Origin: JAXFPC01 sp034180005
GTDB lineage: Bacteria > Bacillota > Negativicutes > Acidaminococcales > Acidaminococcaceae
Length of the DNA: 33,317 nt
Direction: 5' to 3'
Assembly: GCA_034180005.1 (NCBI GenBank)
Contig: JAXFPC010000039.1
Span: forward strand, 1-33,317
Position numbers and translations under genes: made by a program. This document shows positions 8,429 to 16,455 of the stretch, one piece after another. The notes beneath the pieces are model-generated. The model ran no database searches. It was not told the DNA's origin and was given only the letters and a program-made list of their open reading frames with translations. How positions within the stretch are numbered: position 1 is the first letter of the stretch; every line of letters starts with the position of its first letter.

Positions 8429-8457
8429 TTGACTCACCGTTCCATTACGTGTATAAC
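8429..8457 (+). promoter_or_regulatory. Candidate promoter of a small RNA
   Basis: TTGACT (8429-8434) and TATAAC (8452-8457) are 17 bases apart, one mismatch from consensus in each hexamer. No protein gene starts downstream before the terminator at 8584-8621. Confidence 0.6.
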
Positions 8458-8463
8458 AGCTTA

Positions 8464-8621
8464 AACTCTTATCATTCATTATATGCGATTAATACGTTTT
8501 TTTCTATCGTTGCGCACCGACATAGCTTTCCATTCTCTGCCGAATACGTTTCATTCTTCCGCCCGTTAAAGCGACATAATATTAGAGCCTCCGCGAGCTG
8601 TGTGCTTGCGGAGGCTCTTTT
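8464..8621 (+). ncRNA. Candidate small RNA, about 158 nt
   Basis: A near-consensus promoter followed about 125 bases later by a strong intrinsic terminator brackets a stretch with no good open frame. The only ATG frame, at 8482, would give 28 residues and lacks a ribosome-binding site. It does not resemble 6S, tmRNA, SRP RNA or RNase P RNA by the motifs I know. Its existence is inferred only from the promoter and terminator; boundaries are approximate. It could instead be a dead transcript or the tail of the deacylase transcript. Confidence 0.4.
8584..8621 (+). terminator. Strong intrinsic terminator
   Basis: A perfect 11-bp GC-rich stem (8584-8594 with 8608-8618) is extended by four further pairs (one G-T) towards a TGTGT loop. 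The T tract runs to 8621. The nearest protein gene upstream ends about 290 bases away. Confidence 0.85.
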
Positions 8622-8756
8622 ACGCAATAAAGGTACCTCTGATGAGATGGCTACAGATAAATGTGATATTGTTGAAAGATTGTCAAGGACTAAGACCGAA
8701 CAGACAAAAAGTCTTCCGTCATCAGAACAAACAGTACATTGCGCCGGCAATTTTGA

Positions 8757-8790
8757 TTCAAAAAAAAAGAAAACGACTCATAAGAGTCGC
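8757..8790 (-). terminator. Terminator of tRNA-Leu
   Basis: On the minus strand the stem CGACTC/GAGTCG (plus a G-T pair) with loop TTAT at 8773-8790 is followed by a long T-rich tract (8757-8773). It lies about 10 bases past the tRNA 3' end. Confidence 0.85.
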
Positions 8791-8800
8791 TTAAATAAAA

Positions 8801-8887
8801 TGGTGCCGAAGGCCGGACTCGAACCGGCACGAGTGCGAACCCGCTTGATTTTGAGTCAAGTGCGTCTGCCAATTCCGCCACTTCGGC
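8801..8887 (-). tRNA. tRNA-Leu (anticodon CAA)
   Basis: This 87-nt class II tRNA starts GCCGAAG and ends CTTCGGC-A-CCA; the acceptor stem pairs fully and CCA is encoded. The anticodon arm is CTTGA-CTCAAAA-TCAAG, giving anticodon CAA, which reads UUG. A long variable arm (GCGGGTTCGCACTCGT) and the T arm GCCGGTTCGAGTCCGGC are clear. It has its own promoter and terminator immediately either side. Confidence 0.97.
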
Positions 8888-8918
8888 ATGATGCTCTGAA
8901 TCCTTCAGAACGTTTTAA

Positions 8919-8947
8919 ATTATACTATCTTCTTAAAGATATGTCAA
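8919..8947 (-). promoter_or_regulatory. Perfect consensus promoter of tRNA-Leu
   Basis: On the minus strand TTGACA (8942-8947) and TATAAT (8919-8924) are separated by exactly 17 bases. The -35 overlaps the TGA stop codon (8944-8946) of the NUDIX gene, so the tRNA is transcribed independently of the long operon upstream. Confidence 0.92.
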
Positions 8948-9516
8948 GGCATAGATTGCAAAATTTCTGCGGCATAAAGAGCACAGATACTCTTTGCGTC
9001 GTACAATTCTCCTTCGCGAAGCATATTGTTTATCTCTTCCGGAGTAAATAGCGCCACGTCGACAAATTCATCCGAATCTGTGTGCTGCGCATGTTTTTCC
9101 AAATCTTCAGCTTTGTAGATATGGATAATTTCATCAGAAAATCCCGGAGTAGTAGCTATACTCAGCAAATGTTTCCACGTGTGAGCTTCGTAACCTGTTT
9201 CCTCACTCAGCTCCCGCTTGGCGCACGTCAACAAATCTTCATCGCCATCCAATTTACCTGCAGGAATCTCCCACATAACAGTGCCCAAAGGATAGCGACA
9301 CTGCTTCACCAAAACAACTTTTCCGTCAGCCAACTGCGCCACAACGGCAACGGCACCCGGATGAACAATATACTCTCTGCTGGCCTCGGCTCCGTTGGGA
9401 AGCCGAACGTAATCTTTTTTTACATGCAAAAGCTTGCCGCTGAAAATATTTTCTCTGCTGCCTTCGATATATTTTTCATCTAAACTTGTTTCCGAAAATT
9501 TCTTGATTTTTTTCAC
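8944..9516 (-). CDS. nudF: NUDIX hydrolase, ADP-ribose pyrophosphatase type
   Basis: This 190-residue protein has an intact Nudix box (G-x5-E-x7-REL-x-EE-x-G), visible as GKLDGDE followed by RELSEETGY. The preceding strand HPGAVAVVAQLADGKVVLV is typical of the ADP-ribose pyrophosphatase branch, which cleaves ADP-ribose and related nucleoside diphosphate sugars to AMP and ribose-5-phosphate with Mg2+. Start is GTG at 9516, one base after the recN stop, so translation is probably coupled; the GAGG ribosome-binding site is rather far (about 11 bases). It is the last gene of the asp23-recN operon. Substrate assignment is by family resemblance. Confidence 0.87.
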   Translation of the reverse strand: MKKIKKFSETSLDEKYIEGSRENIFSGKLLHVKKDYVRLPNGAEASREYIVHPGAVAVVAQLADGKVVLVKQCRYPLGTVMWEIPAGKLDGDEDLLTCAKRELSEETGYEAHTWKHLLSIATTPGFSDEIIHIYKAEDLEKHAQHTDSDEFVDVALFTPEEINNMLREGELYDAKSICALYAAEILQSMP

Positions 9517-9517
9517 T

Positions 9518-11227
9518 TTATCTTACGCCTCTTCCTCTTGCAGTAATCAGACGTTTTTTTAAAGCATTCCCTTGATCTAGGAGCTCTTTGGCACTGCTTA
9601 CGGCAGCCGCGCTTTTGCTCTCTCCCGCGGCCATCCGTACCAGCTCACCGACCTTACCGTCATAATCCAATATTGTAAGCTTGGTTACCGTTCTTCCGCC
9701 ATCGACATATTTAGCTATTTGAATATGATTATCAGCCAACGCCGCAATTTGCGGCAAATGCGTTATACACAAAATCTGCCCTGTGCTCGATAAGACCACC
9801 AGTTTTTCAGCCATGCGCTGTGCAGTTATGCCTCCTACACCCGTATCGATTTCATCGAAAACAACGGTAGACGATTTCTCATTTCCTAAAAGAACTGTTT
9901 TTAGAGCCAGAGCAATTCGACTCAGTTCACCGCCTGAAGCAACCTTTTCCAATGCGCTTACAGCTTCTCCGGCGTTGGCGCTGAAACTGAAAAACAACTT
10001 GTCTTTACCTTCTTTACCGTATTTTTCGTCAGACTGTACTTCCACCCGAAAAATTCCCTCAGGCATAGCTAAATCGTGTATTTGCTCCGTCACTGCAGCA
10101 GAAAGAGCGGCTGCGTTCCGGCAACGTACAGCGGTAAGATGTTCCGCTTTGCTTTGCAGCTCTTTCGAGATGAGGTCGAGTTCCTTTTCGCGAGCTGCAA
10201 TCGTTGCAGCTATTGACATCAGCTCATCATACCGCTGCTGCACGTGCAGCAGGTGTTCCTGTACAGATGCTATACTGCCGCCGTATTTTTTCTTCATCCT
10301 GTGGATAAGATCCAGACGTTGCTGCACCTTAGCCACATGCTCAGCATTAAAATCACTGCGATCCAAGTAACTCGCCAATTCGCCGCGACAATCATCCAAT
10401 GCCAACCAGGCACCGGTGACTGTTTCCAAATGTTGTGCCAAAGAATTATCGTAGCGTGCTCCGCTGCGAAGAAGTTCTTTGACCTCGGCCAAAAGTGTCA
10501 GCGCACCTCCGTCATCATCCAATAATTTATACGCTCCGTCTGTCGCTTTAACTATTTTTTCATGATTCTGCAGCAGCCTGGCTTCAGCTTCTAAAGCTTC
10601 ATCTTCGCCTTGCTGCAAATGTGCTGCCGTAATCTCCTGTATTTCCCAATTGTAGCGATCTGCTAAAATCTCCTGCTGTTCGCTGTCTTGCTGCAGCTTC
10701 TCCAAAACATCCTTAAGCTCCGTATACTTTTTATACGTTTCTTTGTAAGCAGTTAAAGCTGCGGCTGCGACAATACCGCCGAATTGATCCGTCATTTCTC
10801 TCGGCGTGTCCGGTTTAAGCAAAACCTGGTTCTCATGTTGTCCATGTATATTTACCAAGACTTCTCCCAGATTTCGCAAGAAATTGGCGGCAACCTGAAT
10901 TCCGTTGACAAAAATTTTCCCCTTGCCGTTGATGCTTTGCTGGCGTCTGATGAAAAGCTCATCCTCCGCTTCTATTGCCTGCTCCTCCAAAAGAGCTTTT
11001 ACATCATCTCTGTCGCAAATATCGAAAACAGCCTGGATCAAAAATCCGTCCGTTCCCTTGCGAACATATTCTGTCGAACTGCGACCGCCTAAAACTATAT
11101 TGAAAGCATCTATAAGAATCGACTTGCCGGCACCTGTTTCACCTGTGAAAACATTGAAGCCATCTGTAAAATCCGCCTTTACATCTTCAATCAAAGCAAA
11201 ATTGTGAACATGCAACGACTGAAGCAT
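9518..11227 (-). CDS. recN: DNA repair protein RecN
   Basis: This 569-residue SMC-like ATPase acts in double-strand-break repair. The Walker A GETGAGKS is at 29-36, a long helical coiled-coil-like middle occupies roughly residues 150-380, and the ABC signature ASGGELSRIALALK and Walker B VVFDEIDTGVGG are in the C-terminal third. Length is normal. The ATG at 11227 has a GGAGGTG ribosome-binding site. The gene follows argR by 2 bases, the conserved Firmicutes order. Confidence 0.97.
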   Translation of the reverse strand: MLQSLHVHNFALIEDVKADFTDGFNVFTGETGAGKSILIDAFNIVLGGRSSTEYVRKGTDGFLIQAVFDICDRDDVKALLEEQAIEAEDELFIRRQQSINGKGKIFVNGIQVAANFLRNLGEVLVNIHGQHENQVLLKPDTPREMTDQFGGIVAAAALTAYKETYKKYTELKDVLEKLQQDSEQQEILADRYNWEIQEITAAHLQQGEDEALEAEARLLQNHEKIVKATDGAYKLLDDDGGALTLLAEVKELLRSGARYDNSLAQHLETVTGAWLALDDCRGELASYLDRSDFNAEHVAKVQQRLDLIHRMKKKYGGSIASVQEHLLHVQQRYDELMSIAATIAAREKELDLISKELQSKAEHLTAVRCRNAAALSAAVTEQIHDLAMPEGIFRVEVQSDEKYGKEGKDKLFFSFSANAGEAVSALEKVASGGELSRIALALKTVLLGNEKSSTVVFDEIDTGVGGITAQRMAEKLVVLSSTGQILCITHLPQIAALADNHIQIAKYVDGGRTVTKLTILDYDGKVGELVRMAAGESKSAAAVSSAKELLDQGNALKKRLITARGRGVR

Positions 11228-11229
11228 CT

Positions 11230-11691
11230 CTACACCTCCAGGGAGCGATAACCTGCTATGCGTCCGACTACTGCTGCCATTCCCTCTTTACTGTCCGTCG
11301 CCACAAAAATAGTGTCGTCACCGGCAATTGTCCCTAAAACTTCCGACCATTTCAGATAGTCCAAAGCGTATGCCACCGACTGAGCCGTTCCGGGCATTGT
11401 CCTGACGACTATCAGACTCTCCGAACATCTCACATCAGTAACATAGTCATGAAAAGTTCTGGCAATACGCTCGGAACTCATCGCGACGCTGTGATCTTTC
11501 GGGTATGCGTAGCGATAACCGCCGTTAGCCGTGGGAACTTTAATAAGCATCAGCTCCTTGATATCCCTGGATACTGTCGCCTGTGTTACTTCTATGCCGA
11601 CATCCTTAAGAGCTTTGGCAAGCTCTTCCTGAGTCTCGATCACGTTACTGTCTATTATTTCCTTGATTTTACCGTGTCTGACATTTTTCAT
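11230..11691 (-). CDS. argR: Arginine repressor ArgR/AhrC
   Basis: This 153-residue regulator of arginine biosynthesis and catabolism has an N-terminal winged helix (about 1-70, including TQATVSRDIKELMLIKV). The C-terminal domain for hexamer formation and arginine binding carries the GDDTIFVATDS motif (about 125-135). It binds ARG boxes when arginine is bound. ATG 11691 is preceded by TAGGAGGA. It sits between nadK and recN as in many Firmicutes, although neither neighbour is an arginine gene. I found no clear ARG box in the window. Confidence 0.96.
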   Translation of the reverse strand: MKNVRHGKIKEIIDSNVIETQEELAKALKDVGIEVTQATVSRDIKELMLIKVPTANGGYRYAYPKDHSVAMSSERIARTFHDYVTDVRCSESLIVVRTMPGTAQSVAYALDYLKWSEVLGTIAGDDTIFVATDSKEGMAAVVGRIAGYRSLEV

Positions 11692-11708
11692 CGGGCAATC
11701 CTCCTACG

Positions 11709-12572
11709 TTATAAATTACGCGTAAGCTTCTGCTGCCACGTCTGATAATAATCTCTCTTTATCAATCGAATCAAACGCATCGACTGGCAGCTTTTTTTAA
11801 TACGAACAAATGCGCCTTGTGAAATCCTGGCTATACGCTGTCCGTCTGCTGTAAGAATTGACTCTTCCTCGTCAGACAACGATTTAAGTTCTATGCATTC
11901 CGTTATGGGAACCACCAGGGTTCTCGCCGTAAGAGAATGCGCGCAAATAGGATTTATGACGCTTACCTCAAGTTCCGGCATCACCAGCGGCCCTCCCGCA
12001 GACAGTGAATATGCTGTCGAACCTGTGGCCGTAGCAACTATCAAACCGTCCGCCATATATCTTCCGGACGGTTTGCCGTTGATATACATTTGCAAATGCG
12101 CCATTTTCCCGATAACGCCTTTTGTAAAAACCAAATCATTAAGAGCGTGTATAGTTTTATCGACTTTGCCGCCGCAAACAATCTCTGCCTGCAACATACT
12201 GCGATTCTCCACAGTGTAATTATGCTGCGCCAATTTGCTGATGGCTTTTGTCATTCCCGGTAAATCTATTTCCGCTAAAAAACCGAGCCTTCCGAAATTT
12301 ATTCCAAAGGCGGGCACCTCAGCTACGGCAACATAATGAGCCATTTGCAGTAAAGTTCCGTCTCCTCCCAAAGAAACGGCTGCATCTAAAGATTCTACTT
12401 CAGTTGTATTGCTTCTGTCAAAAGCAGCGCACTCAAAATCAACTTGCAAATCCGAAGGCAGCAAAGGTTCCAAGTCCCATTCTCTGCAAGTATTTATAAA
12501 ATCAGGTAAAGCCAACCTGACCTTTTCTTTATCCAGATTAGGGAATATTCCCAGACGCATCCTTTTACACAT
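11709..12572 (-). CDS. nadK: NAD kinase
   Basis: This 287-residue enzyme phosphorylates NAD to NADP. The GGDGTLL ATP/phosphate-binding motif is at 69-75; NDLVFTKG and GLIVATATGSTAYSLSAGGP, the other family blocks, follow. The open frame extends upstream to a TTG at 12593 that overlaps the tlyA stop. The ATG at 12572 has GGAG 9 bases upstream and starts at the usual place just before the first beta strand (RLGIFPN), so I choose it. It lies in the tlyA-nadK-argR-recN block. Confidence 0.94.
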   Translation of the reverse strand: MCKRMRLGIFPNLDKEKVRLALPDFINTCREWDLEPLLPSDLQVDFECAAFDRSNTTEVESLDAAVSLGGDGTLLQMAHYVAVAEVPAFGINFGRLGFLAEIDLPGMTKAISKLAQHNYTVENRSMLQAEIVCGGKVDKTIHALNDLVFTKGVIGKMAHLQMYINGKPSGRYMADGLIVATATGSTAYSLSAGGPLVMPELEVSVINPICAHSLTARTLVVPITECIELKSLSDEEESILTADGQRIARISQGAFVRIKKSCQSMRLIRLIKRDYYQTWQQKLTRNL

Positions 12573-12589
12573 TACCAACTCTCCGCACT

Positions 12590-13396
12590 TCAAACTTTAT
12601 CCAAAGTCGCATGACTCGCCTTGACAAGCTCGCCGATTTTTAAATTTTCCCCAGAATTATCTGGCGCGTACGTTAGATAAAGTAAGTATTCTATATTACC
12701 CTCCGGACCTTTGACCGGAGAAAAATCCAGACCGGCTATACCGAAGCCTTCCGCCGCTGCAAAACTTACAACTTTTTCGATGACCTGTTCATGCACAGAG
12801 CTGTCTTTCACAACTCCTTTTTTGCCTATGTTCTCTCGTCCGGCCTCAAACTGCGGTTTTATCAAAGCTACCACAATCGCGTCATTCTTCATTATCTTGC
12901 GTACCGCCGGCAAAATTTTATCCAAAGAAATAAAAGCCACATCGATGGTTATAACATCAGCTTTCTCAGGTAAACTGTCTTCTTCCAGATAGCGCACATT
13001 GGTGCGTTCCATATTTATCACACGTTCATCGCTGCGCAGTTTCCAAGCTAACTGACCGTAGCCGACATCAATAGCGTAAACTTTAGCTGCTCCGTTTTGC
13101 AGCGCACAGTCCGTGAAACCTCCTGTAGATGCTCCCACATCGACGACAATCTTACCCTCAAGAACAAGAGAAAATGCTTCCAGAGCTTTGGCAAGTTTCA
13201 AGCCGCCGCGGCTGACATACGGAATTTTTTCTCCGACAATACGTATTGCAGCCTCACCGTTTATCTGCGTTCCCGGCTTATCAATTTTCTGTTCGTCAAC
13301 CAGTACCTGTCCGGCCATAACAGCAGCCTGCGCCTTGGCACGACTTTCATACAAACCGCGCTCTACCAAAACTGCGTCAAGACGTTCTTTCTTCAC
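12590..13396 (-). CDS. tlyA: TlyA family rRNA (cytidine-2'-O)-methyltransferase
   Basis: This 268-residue protein has an N-terminal S4 RNA-binding domain (about 1-60: ERLDAVLVERGLYESRAKAQ) joined to a FtsJ-like SAM methyltransferase domain. The SAM loop VVDVGASTGGFTDCALQNGA and DVAFISLDKILP, LIKPQFE blocks are clear. Family members 2'-O-methylate cytidines in 16S and, for some, 23S rRNA. GTG 13396 overlaps the dxs stop by 4 bases (GTGA), with AAGGA upstream, so translation is coupled. Historic annotation as haemolysin is misleading. Confidence 0.93.
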   Translation of the reverse strand: MKKERLDAVLVERGLYESRAKAQAAVMAGQVLVDEQKIDKPGTQINGEAAIRIVGEKIPYVSRGGLKLAKALEAFSLVLEGKIVVDVGASTGGFTDCALQNGAAKVYAIDVGYGQLAWKLRSDERVINMERTNVRYLEEDSLPEKADVITIDVAFISLDKILPAVRKIMKNDAIVVALIKPQFEAGRENIGKKGVVKDSSVHEQVIEKVVSFAAAEGFGIAGLDFSPVKGPEGNIEYLLYLTYAPDNSGENLKIGELVKASHATLDKV

Positions 13397-15282
13397 TTTA
13401 CATCATCCTTTAAAAAATCCAAAGCACGTCCGGCGACACTCTCAGCATCTAACCCAATCTCTCGGAGCAAAATCTCCTTATCTCCGTGAACTATAAAGCT
13501 GTCCGGAATACCAAGTGTAAGCACCCGGCAGGAAGTTCCCAACAATCCTTCAGTGTTGAGCAATTCCAATATTCCGCTGCCCACGCCTCCGGAAAGCACG
13601 CCTTCTTCCAAAGTAACTATGCACCTATATGTTGCAGCGTGCTTAAGCAGCAGTTCCTTATCTAAAGGTTTTGCAAATCTCATATTTACAACACCGGCGC
13701 TTATCCCACATTGTTGTAAAATTGCTGCGGCTCGCTCGGCAATATCCACCATACTGCCTATTGCCCAAAAACATAATTCCTCACCGTCACGTCTCACTTC
13801 AGCTTTGCCGATGGGCAGTGTTGTCAAAGGATTCTGTAGCTCTACGCCTAAACCTGCCCCGCGAGGGTACCTTATAGAAACAGGGCCTTCATATTCCAAA
13901 GCTGTTTTCAACATGAATCTGAGTTCGTTTTCATTGCTTACCGCCATGCACGTCATATTGGGAATGCTTCTCAGATATGCATAATCAAAAACTCCGTGAT
14001 GCGTATACCCATCATCCCCTACCAATCCGGCCCTGTCGAGACACATAACGACCGGTAAATTTTGAATGCACACATCATGCAGCACGGAATCATACGCGCG
14101 CTGCAAAAATGTTGAATATATAGCGACAACCGGCTTAAGTCCCGAAATAGCCATGCCCGCAGCAGCAGTTACCGCGTGCTGTTCAGCTATGCCTACGTCA
14201 AAAAATCTCTCCGGATACTTATCGGCAAAAAAATTTAATCCGGTTCCGTCAGGCATAGCTGCAGTTATAGCCACAACATTCTTTTTTTCACCTGCCAACT
14301 CTACGAGAGTATTGCCGAACACTTCCGTATATGTAACAGAATTGGACGCGCCGGGAAGCTTTTTACCTGTAGCTATATCAAAAGGACTCGTACCGTGAAA
14401 TTTATTGGGACTGTTTTCAGCCGGGGAATATCCCTTGCCCTTTTTTGTCAACACGTGAACCAGCACAGGTCCGTTGATTTTTTTTGCAGCCTGCAAAACA
14501 TCAAGCAAGCTTTCCATATCATGTCCGTCAATCGGGCCGAAATAGGTGAAACCAAGCTCTTCGAATATTGAAGACGGCAGCATCAAATATTTTACGCTGC
14601 CTTTAACACGCCGAAAAATTTTCAGAACATCCTTGCCGAATTCTTTATCTTCCAGCCAACTCTCCATATCTTCTTTAAACTTGTTGTAAGTTTCACCGGT
14701 TCTCAGCTGATACAGATAGCTGGACATTGCGCCGACATTTTTAGAAATCGACATTTCGTTATCATTTAAGATAACTATCATTTTTTTGTGCAGATCTCCA
14801 GCATTATTCAAAGCTTCAAATGCCATGCCTCCGGTCATTGCTCCATCACCTATGACCGCAATGACATTGTAATCTTCGCCCTGCAAATCTCTTGCCACAG
14901 CCATGCCCAATGCCGCTGAAATAGATGTACTGGAATGTCCTGTTCCGAAAGCGTCGTGCTCACTCTCAGACGGCTTGGGGAATCCTGAAATACCGCCATG
15001 CTGACGCAGCGTGGAAAATCTTTCCCGGCGTCCGGTAACTATCTTATGCACATATGATTGATGTCCCACGTCAAAAACAATCTTATCTGTCGGAGTATCA
15101 AAAATTTTGTGTAAAGCAAGCGTAAGTTCAACAACTCCGAGGTTGGGAGCAAGATGTCCGCCGGTTTTAGACACATTCTCAACCATGAACTGCCTTATTT
15201 CTTCAGCAAGTTTCTCCAAATCAGCTTGAGAAAGTTTTTTCACATCGCAGGGACTGTTTATATTGTCTAAAAATTTAGTCAT
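13393..15282 (-). CDS. dxs: 1-deoxy-D-xylulose-5-phosphate synthase
   Basis: This 629-residue thiamine-diphosphate enzyme condenses pyruvate with glyceraldehyde-3-phosphate, the first step of the MEP isoprenoid pathway. The N-terminal domain has GHQSYVHKIVTGR and the GDGAMTGG...NNAG thiamine-diphosphate/Mg2+ motif. The central domain has DVGIAEQHAVTAAAGMA, with the catalytic Glu, and LDRAGLVGDDGYTHHG. A transketolase C-terminal domain follows. Length is typical. ATG 15282 has AGAGGG about 10 bases upstream. It is followed by tlyA with a 4-base overlap and preceded by ispA, a conserved order. Confidence 0.97.
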   Translation of the reverse strand: MTKFLDNINSPCDVKKLSQADLEKLAEEIRQFMVENVSKTGGHLAPNLGVVELTLALHKIFDTPTDKIVFDVGHQSYVHKIVTGRRERFSTLRQHGGISGFPKPSESEHDAFGTGHSSTSISAALGMAVARDLQGEDYNVIAVIGDGAMTGGMAFEALNNAGDLHKKMIVILNDNEMSISKNVGAMSSYLYQLRTGETYNKFKEDMESWLEDKEFGKDVLKIFRRVKGSVKYLMLPSSIFEELGFTYFGPIDGHDMESLLDVLQAAKKINGPVLVHVLTKKGKGYSPAENSPNKFHGTSPFDIATGKKLPGASNSVTYTEVFGNTLVELAGEKKNVVAITAAMPDGTGLNFFADKYPERFFDVGIAEQHAVTAAAGMAISGLKPVVAIYSTFLQRAYDSVLHDVCIQNLPVVMCLDRAGLVGDDGYTHHGVFDYAYLRSIPNMTCMAVSNENELRFMLKTALEYEGPVSIRYPRGAGLGVELQNPLTTLPIGKAEVRRDGEELCFWAIGSMVDIAERAAAILQQCGISAGVVNMRFAKPLDKELLLKHAATYRCIVTLEEGVLSGGVGSGILELLNTEGLLGTSCRVLTLGIPDSFIVHGDKEILLREIGLDAESVAGRALDFLKDDVK

Positions 15283-15326
15283 TCAGGAAGTACCCTCTCT
15301 TACACAGATAAATATTGCTTAAATTT

Positions 15327-16202
15327 TTATGATTTTCTGTCACACATCATCGCTGTCAGACGACGCAAATTTTCAGCTGCAGCGCCGAAACTTTCCAGAC
15401 ATTCCATAGCTTCGGCAATCGTATCTTCAGCAAGCTTTTGTGCTCCTTCCAATCCGAAAAGAGTTACATAAGTGGATTTATGATTTTTAGCGTCACTGCC
15501 GGCCGGCTTGCCCAACTCATCGTCGCTACCGGTTACATCCAGAATATCATCGGTTATCTGGAAACATAATCCTAACAGGTCGGCATACCTGGTCAAAGCC
15601 AGAAGCTGCTGCTCATTCGCCCCTGCCAAACGTGCCCCGCTTCTTATCGCCGCAATGAAAAGCGCTCCCGTTTTTCCGGCATGCAGACGACGCAGCTCCT
15701 CCGGAGAAATAGTTTTGCCTTCCGCTTCCAAGTCCAAACCCTGACCGCCGACCATCCCGAATGACCCGGCGCAAATGGCGATCTCCCTAACGGTTTCTAC
15801 AAGAATTTCGGGAGAGCAATTTTTTTGTTCCAGCATTACTTCAAATGCCAGGGTTAACAATCCGTCCCCTGCCAAAACAGCCATGGCTTCGCCGAAAACT
15901 TTGTGATTCGTCGGACGCCCTCTACGCAAATCATCGTCGTCCATACAAGGAAGATCATCGTGTATAAGTGAATACGTATGAATCATTTCCAAGCCGCAGG
16001 CAATCGGTAAATAGTTGTACCCTTTGCTTCCAACCGCTTCGGCGGCAGCCATCAACAATAAAGGGCGTATTCTTTTTCCTCCTGCCATCAAACTGTACGC
16101 CATAGCCTCGTCGACTCTGGAAATCCCCTTCTTAGCGATACGATTTTGCAAATAATTGTCTACAAGCTTACGCTGTCCTTCGTAATAATTTTTAAAATCC
16201 AT
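15327..16202 (-). CDS. ispA: Farnesyl/geranyl diphosphate synthase (polyprenyl synthetase)
   Basis: This 291-residue all-helical enzyme joins isopentenyl and allylic diphosphates. The first Asp-rich motif, in its bacterial DDxxxxD form, is HDDLPCMDDDDLRRGRPT; the second is QITDDILD. Both Mg2+-binding sites are intact. Chain length (C15 versus C20) cannot be firmly set, though the insertion in the first motif fits short-chain type II bacterial FPP synthases. ATG 16202 immediately follows the xseB stop, with GGAGGAATAA upstream, so coupling with xseB is certain. Confidence 0.95.
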   Translation of the reverse strand: MDFKNYYEGQRKLVDNYLQNRIAKKGISRVDEAMAYSLMAGGKRIRPLLLMAAAEAVGSKGYNYLPIACGLEMIHTYSLIHDDLPCMDDDDLRRGRPTNHKVFGEAMAVLAGDGLLTLAFEVMLEQKNCSPEILVETVREIAICAGSFGMVGGQGLDLEAEGKTISPEELRRLHAGKTGALFIAAIRSGARLAGANEQQLLALTRYADLLGLCFQITDDILDVTGSDDELGKPAGSDAKNHKSTYVTLFGLEGAQKLAEDTIAEAMECLESFGAAAENLRRLTAMMCDRKS

Positions 16203-16454
16203 TTATTCCTCCGGTTCTTCGAAAGTTTCGAGCCTGTATCCGTCTACGCCGTCTTGAAGCGTTATCTTGGAAACTTCCTGTTTTACGACAGTAAGCTTGC
16301 TCATGCAAATCTTGCTTAGCTCCACACCGCGTTTAAAACTTTCAAGAGCATCCTCCAAAGAAAGCTCCCCGCTTTCTAAAAGACGAACCTCCTCTTCCAA
16401 AGCATCCATCGCTGTTTCAAATTTTATGTTCTTAGCTATTTTTTTCACAGCCAT
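16203..16454 (-). CDS. xseB: Exodeoxyribonuclease VII small subunit
   Basis: This 83-residue subunit forms exonuclease VII with XseA. The core FETAMDALEEEVRLLESGEL is followed by SLEDALESFKRGVELSK, two helices that match the family almost residue for residue. ATG 16454 lies one base after the xseA stop with AGAGGG upstream. Several XseB chains wrap one XseA in known complexes. Confidence 0.95.
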   Translation of the reverse strand: MAVKKIAKNIKFETAMDALEEEVRLLESGELSLEDALESFKRGVELSKICMSKLTVVKQEVSKITLQDGVDGYRLETFEEPEE

Positions 16455-16455
16455 A

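Larger units (their letters stand above)
8292..8800. other. 509-base stretch without a protein gene
   Basis: No coding region is convincing here. A plus-strand open frame spans it but runs through the tRNA-Leu region and two hairpin terminators and matches no family. The stretch contains a promoter (8429-8457), a strong plus-strand terminator (8584-8621) and the tRNA-Leu terminator (8757-8790, minus). I see nothing identifiable in 8292-8428 or 8622-8756. Confidence 0.6.

Noticed and set aside
8227..9051. A 274-codon plus-strand open frame
   Set aside because: It overlaps the deacylase end, the antisense of tRNA-Leu and two hairpin terminators, lacks a ribosome-binding site and matches no family; the tRNA part even translates to the common false tRNA peptide.
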